Shown piece after piece: positions 17,670-33,638 of a stretch of DNA of 64,000 nt. The translations under genes and the position numbers were made by a program. Origin of the DNA: Paulinella micropora. Taxonomy: Eukaryota > Cercozoa > Imbricatea > Euglyphida. A model generated the notes under the pieces. That model was not told the DNA's origin and ran no database searches. It saw nothing but the letters and a program-made list of their open reading frames with translations. The number at the start of each line of letters is the position of its first letter. The stretch's first letter is position 1. The stretch is taken from NCBI GenBank assembly GCA_009731375.1, contig BJOX01000004.1:1811412-1875411 (forward strand). Reading direction: 5' to 3'.

Positions 17670-18602
17670 ATGGACGAAATTGAAGAGAAAAAAAGAGAAG
17701 AGTCATTAGAAATTCATTATCAGAAAAAGAACCCAAAAATATGGAACACTATATGGGTTGATAAACCATTAGACCAAGTGTTCCTAGATTTGGCGGACAT
17801 GAGTAAAATAAAGGACAAAAAGGGGAATAAAGGCTATGCTTGGATGCTTTGTTGGATTGATTGTCATTCCCGATTTTTAATAATCATTCCATTAAAAAAT
17901 AAAACAGCAAAAGAAGTTTATTATGCTTTGAAATCTATACCTTATAAACCAAAATCAATTACAACCGACAGCGGAGGAGAATATAAAGGTGCTACTCGTG
18001 AATATTTTATTCAGAATGGTATTAAGCACGATGTCGTTGAAGTAGGCGACCATAGAGCCTTAGCGGTTGTTGATAGAGTGATAAGGAGTATTAGAAGATG
18101 GTTAGATTTATTATTTGAAACTAATAGAAATTTTGATTGGGTAAGTTATATTCAAGACTTAGTCAATGCTTATAATCATAAACTTCATAGAGGAATTCAG
18201 GCCAGACCGGTGGAAGTCTTTGCTAGAAGAGACAAAAATAAACAGACTATAACCCGTGATAATTTAATTAATGAATTCAATATCGGAGATACCGTAAGAA
18301 AGGAAAACAAAAGGAATGTTTTCAGTAAAGGAGGAAAGACTTTCAGCAAAATTATTTATAAAGTCAAAGCCCGTTCCGGATTTAAGTTAATATTAAATAA
18401 TGATGAATTAGTGAGCCCGAGGGATTTATTGAAAACAGAATTTATTAAACCTATTGACGAAGAGAAAGACATAAAACAACAAACAAAAGAAATTATAAAA
18501 GAAAAGAAAACAAAAGAACTACTCAAAAGAGAAGAAATAGAACCAGAAAACATCAGAACAAGTAAGAGAGAAAGAAAGGCTAAAGTAATAATGGACCTTT
18601 GA
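17670..18602 (+). CDS. INT: Retroviral-type (rve) integrase
   Basis: A 310-residue integrase that would join the element's ends to host DNA. The RNase H-like core runs from VFLDLADMSKI (first Asp) through GYAWMLCWIDCHSRF to SITTDSGGEYKG (second Asp) and DHRALAVVDRVIRSIRR. The third acidic position is Asp instead of the usual Glu (VVDRV where typical integrases read VERF), giving D-D-D with about 34 residues between the last two. The C-terminal region (NIGDTVRKENKRN to ISPRDL-like) resembles an SH3-like DNA-binding domain. No N-terminal HHCC zinc finger is visible. It is followed by a strong inverted repeat at 18607-18680. Polintons and mavirus-type virophages carry this enzyme, so it marks an integrating element. 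Confidence 0.92.
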   Translation: MDEIEEKKREESLEIHYQKKNPKIWNTIWVDKPLDQVFLDLADMSKIKDKKGNKGYAWMLCWIDCHSRFLIIIPLKNKTAKEVYYALKSIPYKPKSITTDSGGEYKGATREYFIQNGIKHDVVEVGDHRALAVVDRVIRSIRRWLDLLFETNRNFDWVSYIQDLVNAYNHKLHRGIQARPVEVFARRDKNKQTITRDNLINEFNIGDTVRKENKRNVFSKGGKTFSKIIYKVKARSGFKLILNNDELVSPRDLLKTEFIKPIDEEKDIKQQTKEIIKEKKTKELLKREEIEPENIRTSKRERKAKVIMDL

Positions 18603-18606
18603 TTAG

Positions 18607-18680
18607 AATGATCATAAACCTTCCTTGGTATTGAAATGAAATAAACAAATGTTGAAAACCAAGGAAGGTCTACGATCATT
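18607..18680. terminator. 23-bp imperfect inverted repeat between convergent genes
   Basis: The left arm AATGATCATAAACCTTCCTT (plus GGT, 18607-18629) matches the reverse complement of 18658-18680 at 21 of 23 positions, with a 28-nt loop. It lies 5 bp after the integrase stop and 25 bp before the stop of the convergent gene at 18705. It could therefore terminate or process both transcripts, as palindromes do in giant viruses. It might alternatively be an element end; no second copy was found in the window. Confidence 0.6.
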
Positions 18681-18704
18681 AGTGGTGGTGGCAAACACCT
18701 TTAA

Positions 18705-19236
18705 TTACACCACAACCCTATATACAGTCTTAACCATAAGCCCGTAATAGTCGGCGATTGTTTCAATATTATCCCACAATCTGAATATTTTGAAGGAGCC
18801 GTCGGTAAATTGAACAACGAAGCGTTCGGGGATTTGACTTCTCCTCATTGGAGACCTATACGAACTCAACACCGCTGATGGTAACCCCTCGTTTTCTTCA
18901 AGGTAAATCCTCGCCACACCATTCTCCTTGTCAAGCTCAAACCATAATGGTCGATTACCCTCAACTGGCGGATTTCGGTCGTGGTTAGGATTTCTATTAG
19001 CAATAACTCTGTTTCCTCCTAACTCTCTTGGAATATTCTGCGCGGTCATCAACCCTACACGCAATGCCTTGACTTCGTCCGCCAACACCTAAACCCACTT
19101 CATTAGCAAAAAAGAAAAGAAACAACAAACTTACCTTTACTTCGGGATCTTCGGGTTGCTTCTGCTCAGGAACCTTGCCTTCAGCCTCCTCAGGTTCGTC
19201 GGCTACTTCCTCTTCCACACGTGGTTCGTCCGCCAT
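18705..19236 (-). CDS. Unknown protein encoded by two exons with a 46-bp intron
   Basis: Exon 1 is 19135-19236 (34 codons from ATG 19236) and exon 2 is 18705-19088. The intron 19089-19134 starts GTAAGT and ends TTTAG after a pyrimidine-rich stretch. It contains an in-frame stop (TAA near its middle, or the TAG at its end), and both exons join in phase 0 to give a 161-residue protein. Exon 1 is acidic (MADEPRVEEEVADEPEE). The C-terminal part reads FVVQFTDGSFKIFRLWDNI followed by a YYG motif and hydrophobic end, perhaps a small beta-barrel domain. I do not recognise the family. The exon 2 region is more GC-rich than the neighbouring viral genes, so this may be a host-derived gene or a gene picked up by the element. 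It is convergent with the integrase. Confidence 0.65.
19089..19134 (-). other. Spliceosomal-type intron, 46 bp
   Basis: The donor is GTAAGT (complement of 19129-19134). The acceptor is GTTTAG (complement of 19089-19094), preceded by TTTCTTTTCTTTTTTGCTAA, which supplies a pyrimidine tract and a possible branch point. The phase is 0. Confidence 0.75.
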
Positions 19237-19514
19237 CTGCGCACAAACAAAAACAGACAAGGGTTTGGTCTTTTTGGTTTGGTTGCTTTTGGAATTCTGA
19301 AAAAGTCTAAGAATGAAAAAAGAAACAGCCAAAAACACGTGATAGAATTTTCTGGAATTCTGCTGACCATTTGAAATGCAGATAAAAAAGGAAAAGTAAA
19401 AAAAATTTTTACACCAGTCACCTATAGGCTCAGGACAAAAAGCCCCCGTGTGGCTTTTTTACATGGACAACTTTTCCTTTTTCAGGGTAGTCTTAACAAT
19501 TGAAAGTGCGAAGA
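19237..19514. promoter_or_regulatory. Divergent intergenic region with AAAAAGCC hairpin
   Basis: 278 bp between two divergent starts, so it must contain both promoters. It holds a hairpin AAAAAGCC (19437-19444), 7-nt loop, GGCTTTTT (19452-19459), with the shape of an intrinsic terminator. The same idea recurs at 20086-20101. No nested palindrome unit is present. Confidence 0.4.
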
Positions 19515-20000
19515 ATGATGAGTGAAGACGACGGAAGAAGCGAGAGCGATGAAGAGTATGTTGAACGAGAAAGACCAAATAAATGGATTGAGAAATTGAG
19601 AGATAAGAACTTTGCTGAACTAACGAGATATAAAGCAAGTAGTGAAATCAAAATAGATATAATACAGAGTAAGAAGGAGCAAAAACGACAAGAATTGGCG
19701 GAATTGGAGAACCAAGAAAAAGAAGAACAAAATAAATTTATGGCTATTGAAGAATTGCTAAATCAAAAAAAAGAAGAAGCAGAAAGAAAGGAAAAAATAG
19801 ATTTGGTAAAGCGAGAAGAAAAGAGGAAAGAATTGAACAAGAAAAAACAATTACGATTATTTGAGAATTGGTTGAGTGCTGAAAATCAACCAATGGGAGT
19901 TGATGATGAGATTAGAGCGAGAAGAATGATTGAAGGAGGAAAAACAACATACAATGTAATTGAAGAATATGAACAATACAAAAGACGAAGGATTGAATAA
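19515..20000 (+). CDS. Charged coiled-coil protein, unknown
   Basis: A 161-residue protein from ATG 19515 (MMSEDDGRSESDEE). The first 20 residues are acidic. Residues 35-125 form a long Lys/Glu/Gln heptad coiled coil (KKEQKRQELAELENQEKEEQ region), and the C-terminus has a short conserved-looking segment (WLSAENQPMGVDDEIRARRM). It is similar in style to the 16427-16954 protein but not obviously homologous. It is probably the last gene of the integrated element on this side, because no viral-type ORF follows and base composition changes soon after. The function is unknown. Confidence 0.6.
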   Translation: MMSEDDGRSESDEEYVERERPNKWIEKLRDKNFAELTRYKASSEIKIDIIQSKKEQKRQELAELENQEKEEQNKFMAIEELLNQKKEEAERKEKIDLVKREEKRKELNKKKQLRLFENWLSAENQPMGVDDEIRARRMIEGGKTTYNVIEEYEQYKRRRIE

Positions 20001-20085
20001 AAGTAGTTTTAACTACTAACTCCTTTACCGCATAGGAGTATAATCTAGTGCGACGAATAATTTTGTCAAAAAAAATTGAAGGGGC

Positions 20086-20101
20086 TAAAAGCCCGCTTTT
20101 A
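20086..20101 (+). terminator. TAAAAGC hairpin after the last element gene
   Basis: TAAAAGC-cc-GCTTTTA, a 7-bp perfect stem about 85 bp after the stop at 20000. It is the last structured element before host-like sequence. Confidence 0.45.
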
Positions 20102-21863
20102 TTCAAAGATATTTACTCATACCACACTTGTGTGTGTGTGGTAGGTGGAGGAGACTGGAGGAGACTTCAAAAGGTAATTTAATGATACATATATTTTTCT
20201 TGTAGTGTGCTGTATAAGGCTATTTGGCTGTTTTTGCTTCTTTGTATTTACTGTGTCGGAAATACATAGGAGGAGTGCCACAACCCAAACGAAGTCGTGG
20301 ATTTTGCAAAAAATTCACGACGAGATTTGGGTTATCATCTACTACCATTAGAGCAAGAGACAGAGCAGGTCAGTATCATATGTTTCACCGCTGTTAGCAT
20401 TGATAAGGACACCTCCTGCAAAATCGCCACTCGTTCTACGATCACTGAAATATGTGGATAGCATACTGACCAGAGTGAGGAGCATGGAAAATAAGCAAGA
20501 CGTTTCAGAAAAACGGAAAAAACCGCATAGACAATGAAAACAATATTAACTTTCATATCCTAGTGCTACGGACATATAAAACACCTCCTACTTGCGTACC
20601 ATGTCGAAACACTCAGACCTGGATGTGACAGCGAAAGGCAGTAGAAAAAGACATTTCGGCAATTAAAATATTCCAGGCATAGGAATGTGGAACCAGACTG
20701 CCATTTGGTAAAGTCCGCAGCACGACAAAGAGGGTTGGGAAAACAGGAAAAATGTCGAACGATGATCAAAGCATACACTTTCTAAGAACTTTAGCGCGGA
20801 ATCCTGACACAGACGGACATCCTGACGCCCCAGATACCCAATTCCAAGTGTCTTCTCCTGTAAAATTGACGCAGTCAGTGGGCAGTCTTAGGAAAAGGCT
20901 CACACACACAGGTCAGCGCTTCTCATAAACTTTGTTATTTATCTTTTTGCCTGTGCTGGTAATCCCTTTTTGCAAAATGAAGGCCTGTCTTTTGGTGCAT
21001 CTCTGCAAAATGTTCTCGCCCTTCATCGTTCGAAATGCATTTTCTATATCACATGTTTCCGACAACTTTCTGGACAAAATCGTTCTCGCCATGTCTCAGG
21101 TTCGGGAACAACAACAAGATCAAGCACCAGCAGTACTACCAGCAGCAGCCACCAACAACGCAGGTCCTATCCCTTTTTGCACTCCGGTATTGGTGACATA
21201 CTTTCTCGTTTGATTGCTTCAGGCAAAGACCGGAATCTACTATGCTACCTTTTCGTCGGCCAAAGAAGCGCACGAAGACTATTGCGCGTTGCTCCAGTCC
21301 CTCCCACTTCCTCGTATCCCCTGAGGAGGAGAGGACCTATGGCGCTCAGTTCGCAGATCAGCCTGCCCGACAAAAATTGGATAAGGTTACCTCCCGACTA
21401 ACCCCTCCAACAACAACAACAACAACATCAGCAACCCCCCCCGCGCGCCTCTCAAACCATCACCTCCCCAGCAGTGTTTTGCATTCATCAACACGCACAT
21501 TTGATTGTTGTGATATCACACCTCAGGTGGAATACAACATGCATCTCATGTCAGCCAAGTGTTTCATACCATGATCCATGGTTGCAAATGTATTGAAGGT
21601 GTTGAAAGCCACATCGGCCCGCTACCACACGATGCGCGAAGTGCAAGGAAACTCTGTGTACACACCAAAACCTCTCCCGTGTCTCATTTCAAACAGTCTT
21701 AATTCAGTAGTATCCATATTATGTATGTAGATCTACACACATGCATACATGCATACATTCATGCATGCATGCATACATACATATATACATACAAACATGC
21801 ATGCATACATATATACATACATACATACATACATACTTGCTTACTTACATTACATACACATTC

Positions 21864-21903
<40 letters not shown>

Positions 21904-21904
21904 G
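20102..21904. other. Gene-poor host sequence; possible 5' exons only
   Basis: No long convincing ORF. A short (GT)n-type tract at 20130 and a 57-bp imperfect hairpin (20281-20337) are visible. A possible start exon (21091-21163, MSQVREQQQDQAPAVLPAAA followed by GTCCTA) and a protein-like stretch at 21223-21312 (AKTGIYYATFSSAKEAHEDY) could be 5' exons of the SANT gene that follows. Their splice phases do not join to each other, so I do not assert them. Confidence 0.4.
21721..21900. repeat. (CATA)n and (CT)n microsatellites
   Basis: CATA-type repeats, interrupted by GCAT variants, are followed by (CT)n that serves as the pyrimidine tract of the acceptor at 21904. Confidence 0.95.
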
Positions 21905-28196
<6,292 letters not shown>

Positions 28197-28551
28197 CAGG
28201 CCGGGCCGAGTTGGTTTGCGCAATGTTCGACAGATCTATGAATTGGTGACGTTCATGTGACGAAACCATCCTATTACTGGGCGGTGTGAAAGGCCTCGGT
28301 TTGATCTTTCATTACGTACATTCAGATCCTTCATGAGCTCTTCTATCAACCGAGAGAACTGAGATTCAAACTTGAAGCATTCTGCCATTAAAGGTCATTG
28401 GTACACAAAGTTTGTATGATTCGACCTCTTGAAATACATTAGTAGCACCTCGTGAATGGCCGGCGCGCTGTCTCAAAAAACACGCACTGCCAAAAAGGGG
28501 CAAGTGAAAGCCAAGTGACGGTGGTTTCTCGCGCGTCGCCAATTTCATTCG

Positions 28552-28552
28552 T

Positions 28553-28620
<68 letters not shown>
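28552..28620. repeat. (CT)n microsatellite
   Basis: A pure CT tract of about 60 bp in non-coding sequence. Confidence 0.95.
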
Positions 28621-28622
<2 letters not shown>

Positions 28623-28726
28623 GAAATTTTCGGAGGGTGCGGTCGTGGTTTTGCACAACAGTCAATGTTAGCATGTCTAGGTTACCATTAATAAGTATTA
28701 ATATCATAGTAAACCACCAGGGTTAA

Positions 28727-28776
<50 letters not shown>

Positions 28777-28890
28777 AACGCAAAAACTTAAATTAATCAG
28801 TAATACAATACTTGCCACTTGTAGGAATAAGTATATACAATTATTTAAAGACTTTTTACACTTCATGTTTTCTCTTTTTGTATTATATTA

Positions 28891-29135
28891 CTGACGACAT
28901 TCAAGAGAAAAAAAAAATAGTTTTTCGATTTTTGGTTGGAATTTTAATTTTGTGTCAGTTTTTCATTTTTATGTCAAAAATTCAAATTTTCCAATTTAAC
29001 GGTAACATTTCGCGAAAATTTACGATATTTTGCGGACGAATATAGTCGTTAATTTGAAAAATTCAAATTTCCAACCAAAATTAAAATTCCAACCAAAATC
29101 TAAAAACTTTTTTTTTTTCTCTTGAATGTCGTCAG
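28891..29135. mobile_element. Foldback (inverted-repeat) element 1
   Basis: The left arm 28891-28952 (CTGACGACATTCAAGAGAAA...) is the near-perfect reverse complement of the right arm 29077-29135. The spacer is about 124 bp. No ORF is present. Foldback or MITE type. Confidence 0.8.
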
Positions 29136-29167
29136 TGATATCTCTTGATATTAATATCTCTTCCATT

Positions 29168-29370
29168 TTATAGATTCTGCTTCCCACTCAGCTCTACGAG
29201 TGGCAAGTATTCTACTGATTTAAACAGTGCTTGCGTAAAAAGAGTTAAAGAATTATCGCGGGGGCCTACTTACATATTAATATTATTATAATTCCTTTTT
29301 ACGCAAGCACTGTTTTAGTAATAATAGAATACTTTCCACTCGTAAAGTTCAGTGGGACTCGGAAAACGAA
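29168..29370. mobile_element. Foldback (inverted-repeat) element 2
   Basis: The left arm (TCCCACTCAGCTCTACGAGT... to 29254) pairs with the right arm (29290 to about 29358) over roughly 75 bp with few mismatches, including AACAGTGCTTGCGTAAAAAG and its complement. The central 35-bp spacer begins ATCGCGGGGGCC. It lies directly beside element 1. Confidence 0.8.
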
Positions 29371-29523
29371 AAGATATAATAGAATGGAAGAGTTAATTAA
29401 GAGATGAAACGTAAAAAATAGTAATAATAATATTGTAATTTACTATATCTGAGGCGTACTGATGCAGCTAATGGCATATCCTCAACGGACATAAGCCTCC
29501 AATACCCTTGGATATATAATAAT

Positions 29524-29784
29524 AAGGTGGGGTTTCGAGGCAGCTCTAGCAACCGCGCTTGGTGTATGCACTTGCACATTCGGTGACGTCTTGCAAGAGG
29601 TTGCTGGGACTGCGGAATAACCTCGGCTTAGTGCAGTCTTGCCCTCAGGAGCTCCATCGGTGGCCCCGATCATCAGGCGAGAGACTGACACGGGGGGGTG
29701 GAGGACCTCGAACAAGGGTATTGGAGGCTTATGTCCGTTGAGGATATGCCATTAGCTGCATCAGTACGCCTCAGATATAGTAAA
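29524..29784. repeat. Dispersed repeat family A, copy 1
   Basis: About 260 bp, starting GTGGGGTTTCGAGGCAGCTC and ending GCCTCAGATATAGTA. It is repeated almost exactly at 30016-30274. The two copies flank repeat B in direct orientation. The end of the unit (CTGAGGCGTACTGATGCAGC in reverse) also appears inverted at 29448-29510. Confidence 0.9.
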
Positions 29785-30013
29785 TCTGCCTTGGAGTGTT
29801 GACTGTGACATATTTGAGGGAAATCCCGATGAAAAAACCTAGTCACACTTGCTAAACAGAGTTCCAGCCCGATGGCCTCAAGGCGTTAAACTGTGACGCC
29901 AACTCATAACCCTTTGGTGGCAGATGCTGGGGAGGAGGGTCGTTGCGCGCGTAAAAGATCTTAAACTCCGCATATGCTGGTTGATAGCCCAGGACCCAGC
30001 AGACACCAGATTG
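29785..30013. repeat. Dispersed repeat family B, copy 1
   Basis: About 229 bp between the two A copies. The same sequence occurs in reverse orientation at 63372-63596. It may be the internal part of a composite element whose ends are A. Confidence 0.9.
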
Positions 30014-30015
30014 TT

Positions 30016-30271
30016 ATGGGTGGGGTTTCGAGGCAGCTCTAGCAACCGCGCTTGGTGTATGCACTTGCACATTCGGTGACGTCTTGCAAGAGGTTGCTGG
30101 GACTGCGGAATAACCTCGGCTTAGTGCAGTCTTGCCCTCAGGAGCTCCATCGGTGGCCCCGATCATCAGGCGAGAGACTGACACGGGGGGGTGGAGGACC
30201 TCGAACAAGGGTATTGGAGGCTTATGTTCGTTGAGAATATGCCATTAGCTGCATCAGTACGCCTCAGATAT

Positions 30272-30274
<3 letters not shown>
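30016..30274. repeat. Dispersed repeat family A, copy 2
   Basis: Nearly identical to 29524-29784 and followed by (ATT)n (30274-30360). Confidence 0.9.
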
Positions 30275-30358
<84 letters not shown>

Positions 30359-31085
30359 CAATAATAAAATCTGCTTCCGGCTGAGTCACCGGACTGAACC
30401 TTGACTTCAAGAAAAGTCACACCCGGCTCATACTGACAGTCTCGGCCGGGTGCCGGTGGCAGAAGTTACTATTCCCCAGATGATGTGTGTTTCTATACAA
30501 CTCTTCAAAGAGTTAAGTTGGCAAATACCACGGTCGGAACTCTTATTAAAGAACACTATGGCTGCGGCATTGAGTCTTGACTCGATGACTCTCAGAGCTG
30601 GTGAAATACTAGCCTTCAGTAAACTTGCGGCAAGTTGGACAGTCAAACTTCAAGTTGCCTTGGTACTAAGTCCGAGTTATGCTTGACTCATGATTTCTGT
30701 AAGTGACAGTATTTTATTAAGTCACAATTAGGAGCAACCGTTACTGAATATTTCAAGTCCATGAGTTGTGCCAGTTACGCTTTTATCATTGTGTATTGGA
30801 CCATAACATTGAGTCACGCGGCAGTTACAGTTCATACGTATATTGTTTAAGTTCCCGGGCCCGGTTTCCAATTGGAAACGATATTAATTTACTTTCCACC
30901 ACAGGAAAAAATAATAAAATGATATTTATTTATTGAAAATTGCTTATATTATGAACAAACTGGACATAAAGTCATGAAAAATTTAATACACAACTTAAAA
31001 AGGAAAATTTTCTTCGCAGGCAGCCCCCTCACACCTAAGTACCAAAAAAGACTGTTTCCAATTGGAAACGACATTAGTAATCACC

Positions 31086-32356
31086 TCAAACGAAGCCTTT
31101 TTTCTTTTTCCTCGGGTCTCCATGCTTAATATGCCACGCATGACACCCGCGACCCTTAGTCCCACACAGCGCCATCTCAGGACCGCAGGTCTCACAATAA
31201 AATGATGTGATCACGTTGGATGAACTTCCCTTGACAAACTTACATACCCTGCATCTGCGTCGCTTCGCCCTTGCGGTGGATTGATTCCACGACTCCCCTG
31301 CCTCCCTTTTGCGTCGTATTGCATCGCTCATATCCACCAGAGGGTACATAGCTAATTTCGTGTGAGGAAGGTTTGGTTCGGGACCTCGGAGGTTCTCGCT
31401 AGCCGGGCTCAGCATAGCCCAATCAATCGCAGAGGCTTTTTTGGCTGTTAAGAGCTCGTTTGCAACCAAATTTTTGAAAAAGCCTGGCCTGGTGGTTCCT
31501 TTCGAACGCAGATAAGTAGAGATGGTCGTGGTACTGAAGTGCATGTAATGAAGGTAAGCGTTGGTCATGACGAAGTCCATCAAAATCAAGAAATCGTTAA
31601 CTTTCCAATCCCGCACAACGACATTTAAATTCATGCTTCCGTGCCCGTGGCGCAGGGAGTTGAAGCGATCTACCGAATTGAAACATGCATAGTACTTGGC
31701 AACCACTCACACCGCGAAACAAACGCCGCGCGCTTACTGAATCGTGCCTCTCGTGCTTTGCTCCCCAAGGTAGTGCCGCAGGTGGCTATGATTTGCTGCA
31801 TATTGTGGTCGTTCTGATCCACTGCGAACAAGCGAATGCCGTCTTTAGCGCGCGTGGCTGACGCAAAATCGCCTTTGTTGTTCCCTCTAACATGCCATAA
31901 AGTGAATTTGGGATAATTGCGGGTAGCCGTCTTTACCATTCCAATAAAATCTAGCCCATGCGCCTTGACAACGAGTGCTGTTCGTACACTAGCAAACCAC
32001 GAGTCTCCTACAACAAGGCGGCCTGTTCCATGCCACGGCTTGACTAGTCTTATTGTGATTGCTGTTGTCACACCCCATTCACCTGCCCCTTCCTTCGCAC
32101 GATCTTGACCTTTTCCTTCCATACATTCCACAGCGATACAAATTCCTGTTTGAACGCAGCAGGTAGTATGGTACTCACGGCCTAAGGGAATGGGCTTGCG
32201 TGGGACGTACACCTGACCAGGCATTTCTTTGCCTGTCCACTTGCCCATCGACTCGTCGACAGTCAGGCAAGGGCCAGGCATGATGGCAACATTGAACTGC
32301 TTATTGCACTCTTCCATAAAAAAACGCACGGGCACTCTTGAGTAACTTCTCAACAT
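31086..32356 (-). pseudogene. piggyBac transposase, catalytic and C-terminal parts (frameshifted)
   Basis: Two overlapping reading frames (31670-32356, then 31086-31706) together cover the DDE_Tnp_1_7-type catalytic core. The first Asp is in CLTVDESMGKWTG, the second in VVGDSWFASV, and the third in the next frame in ACFNSVDRFN. A frameshift near 31690 separates the third from the others. The C-terminus (31090-31300) has a Cys-rich zinc domain: CRVCKF, YCETC, LCGTKGRGCHAWHIKH. That is typical of piggyBac transposases. The N-terminal part is not in line: see 32600-32935 (inverted) and 32936-33638. The three catalytic acids are all present, so decay is recent. Confidence 0.85.
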
Positions 32357-32599
32357 CTCTCTGCTGTTTTCCCCTTTTCACTCATTTCCAGTCAACACTG
32401 CAAAGTATGTATGTGTGTGCACCATTTGTTGTTGTTGGTTTTGAAGAAAATGTTGTGTGTTCAGAGAGATCGAGTTTCAAAGTCATTCATTTCGCATGCT
32501 TGTCTTGTCTACGTTTCCTGTGTTTGCTGCATTTACTTGCACCTGCTTGTCATGTTTTCCTTTTTTTTTTCCTTTTTTTTTCTTTGTTGCATAGACACT

Positions 32600-32935
32600 T
32601 CATGCACTTCATATCTCCAAAAGCTCTCAGTCGGTTGATTGAATTTACAAACGTAGAGCTAGCTAAACAGACAGACTATTGGTTGAAAAAAGAAATAACA
32701 CAGGAGGAATTTGCTGTTTTCCTGGGGTTACTTGTCAAAATTTTCAGTCGCAGATAGGGACAGGCGTAGGGGACATTGGATGGACGAGGGTCAGGTAGGG
32801 CCAGACGGTTTGCCTGGGGATAACTTCGGCAGATTCATGTCAAAAAATTGATTCGAAACTATCCTTCGCTGCTTGCGTTTCGGACCTGATGCTACTGAAC
32901 AAGATCCCTTTCTGGGGAAGCTTTTGCGGCGTCCA
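32600..32935 (+). pseudogene. Inverted middle segment of the piggyBac transposase
   Basis: The plus strand reads FISPKALSRLIEFTNVELAK, then EEFAVFLGLL, then GRFMSKN-stop-FETILRC. That is the start of the piggyBac transposase domain (the RF-x-x-I-x-x-x-L region). The rest of the gene lies on the minus strand on both sides, so this piece was inverted inside the element. It contains at least two in-frame stops. Confidence 0.7.
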
Positions 32936-33638
32936 GGAGCCTGGTCTTGGGCTTGAAGATTGGCCTATCCGCACTCCAATCAACAGTTTGTGGCTCCAAC
33001 TTCCATTGAAAACCTTTCTTTACCAACTTGTTGTCTTCGTCATAGACTTGGTCTTCGTCGCAGGGGAAAATATTGAACCCAGTATGCGTTTCCTCTTCTC
33101 CTACTTCTTCACTGTCTGAGCCAGACAGAATTGGGTCTGGCTCAGCTTCTTTCTCCTCCTTCCCCCCCCCCCCCCCCCCCCCCCCCCCCCNNNNNNNNNN
33201 TTCAGAATTGGGTCTGGCTCAGCTTCTTTCTCCTCCTTTCCCCCCCCCTGGGTTCTCCTCGGCTGGCTCATCGTCATCACTGACATCTACGAGGACTTCC
33301 TTCAAACTAGCATCAATACAGGAAAAAGCACCCACGGCCTGCTCCTGTTCAGCACGCAGAAAACCGGAAGAAAAGAAACAATCCTTGTCGTCCAGTTTCA
33401 GCGTTACGAGTGCTTTGTGTTGTTTTGTTTCCTTCTCCTTCAATATCCCAACAAGCCTTATGTCCCCAAAGACAGTTTCTCCAAATTTTTGTCTCGCCCA
33501 AGCCTTTCCAAGCTTCACAGCAGGGACCGAAACGCAGCTCCCCACCTCCATCGTTTTCCAAAAAATGACCCAGACCAATGCCAAAGTGGAAAAAAAGGGG
33601 GTGGTCAGTGAAATGCCTATTTCTCGACTTCTACCCAC
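32936..33638 (-). pseudogene. N-terminal region of the piggyBac transposase (interrupted)
   Basis: The minus strand encodes an acidic N-terminal region with KLGKAWARQKFG, LVDVSDDDEPAEENP and, after the 10-N gap, YDEDNKLVKKGFQWKLEP followed by WSADRPIFKPKTR. A poly-C run next to the gap, with the same 40 bp on both sides, indicates an assembly problem. The KxWGxxWAxxxYG-like segment is shared with 35819-36247. Confidence 0.6.

Noticed and set aside
21242-21574. Thr/Ser-rich frame as an ELM2 exon
   Set aside because: No ELM2 signature could be recognised, and splice phase with the next exon is not supported.
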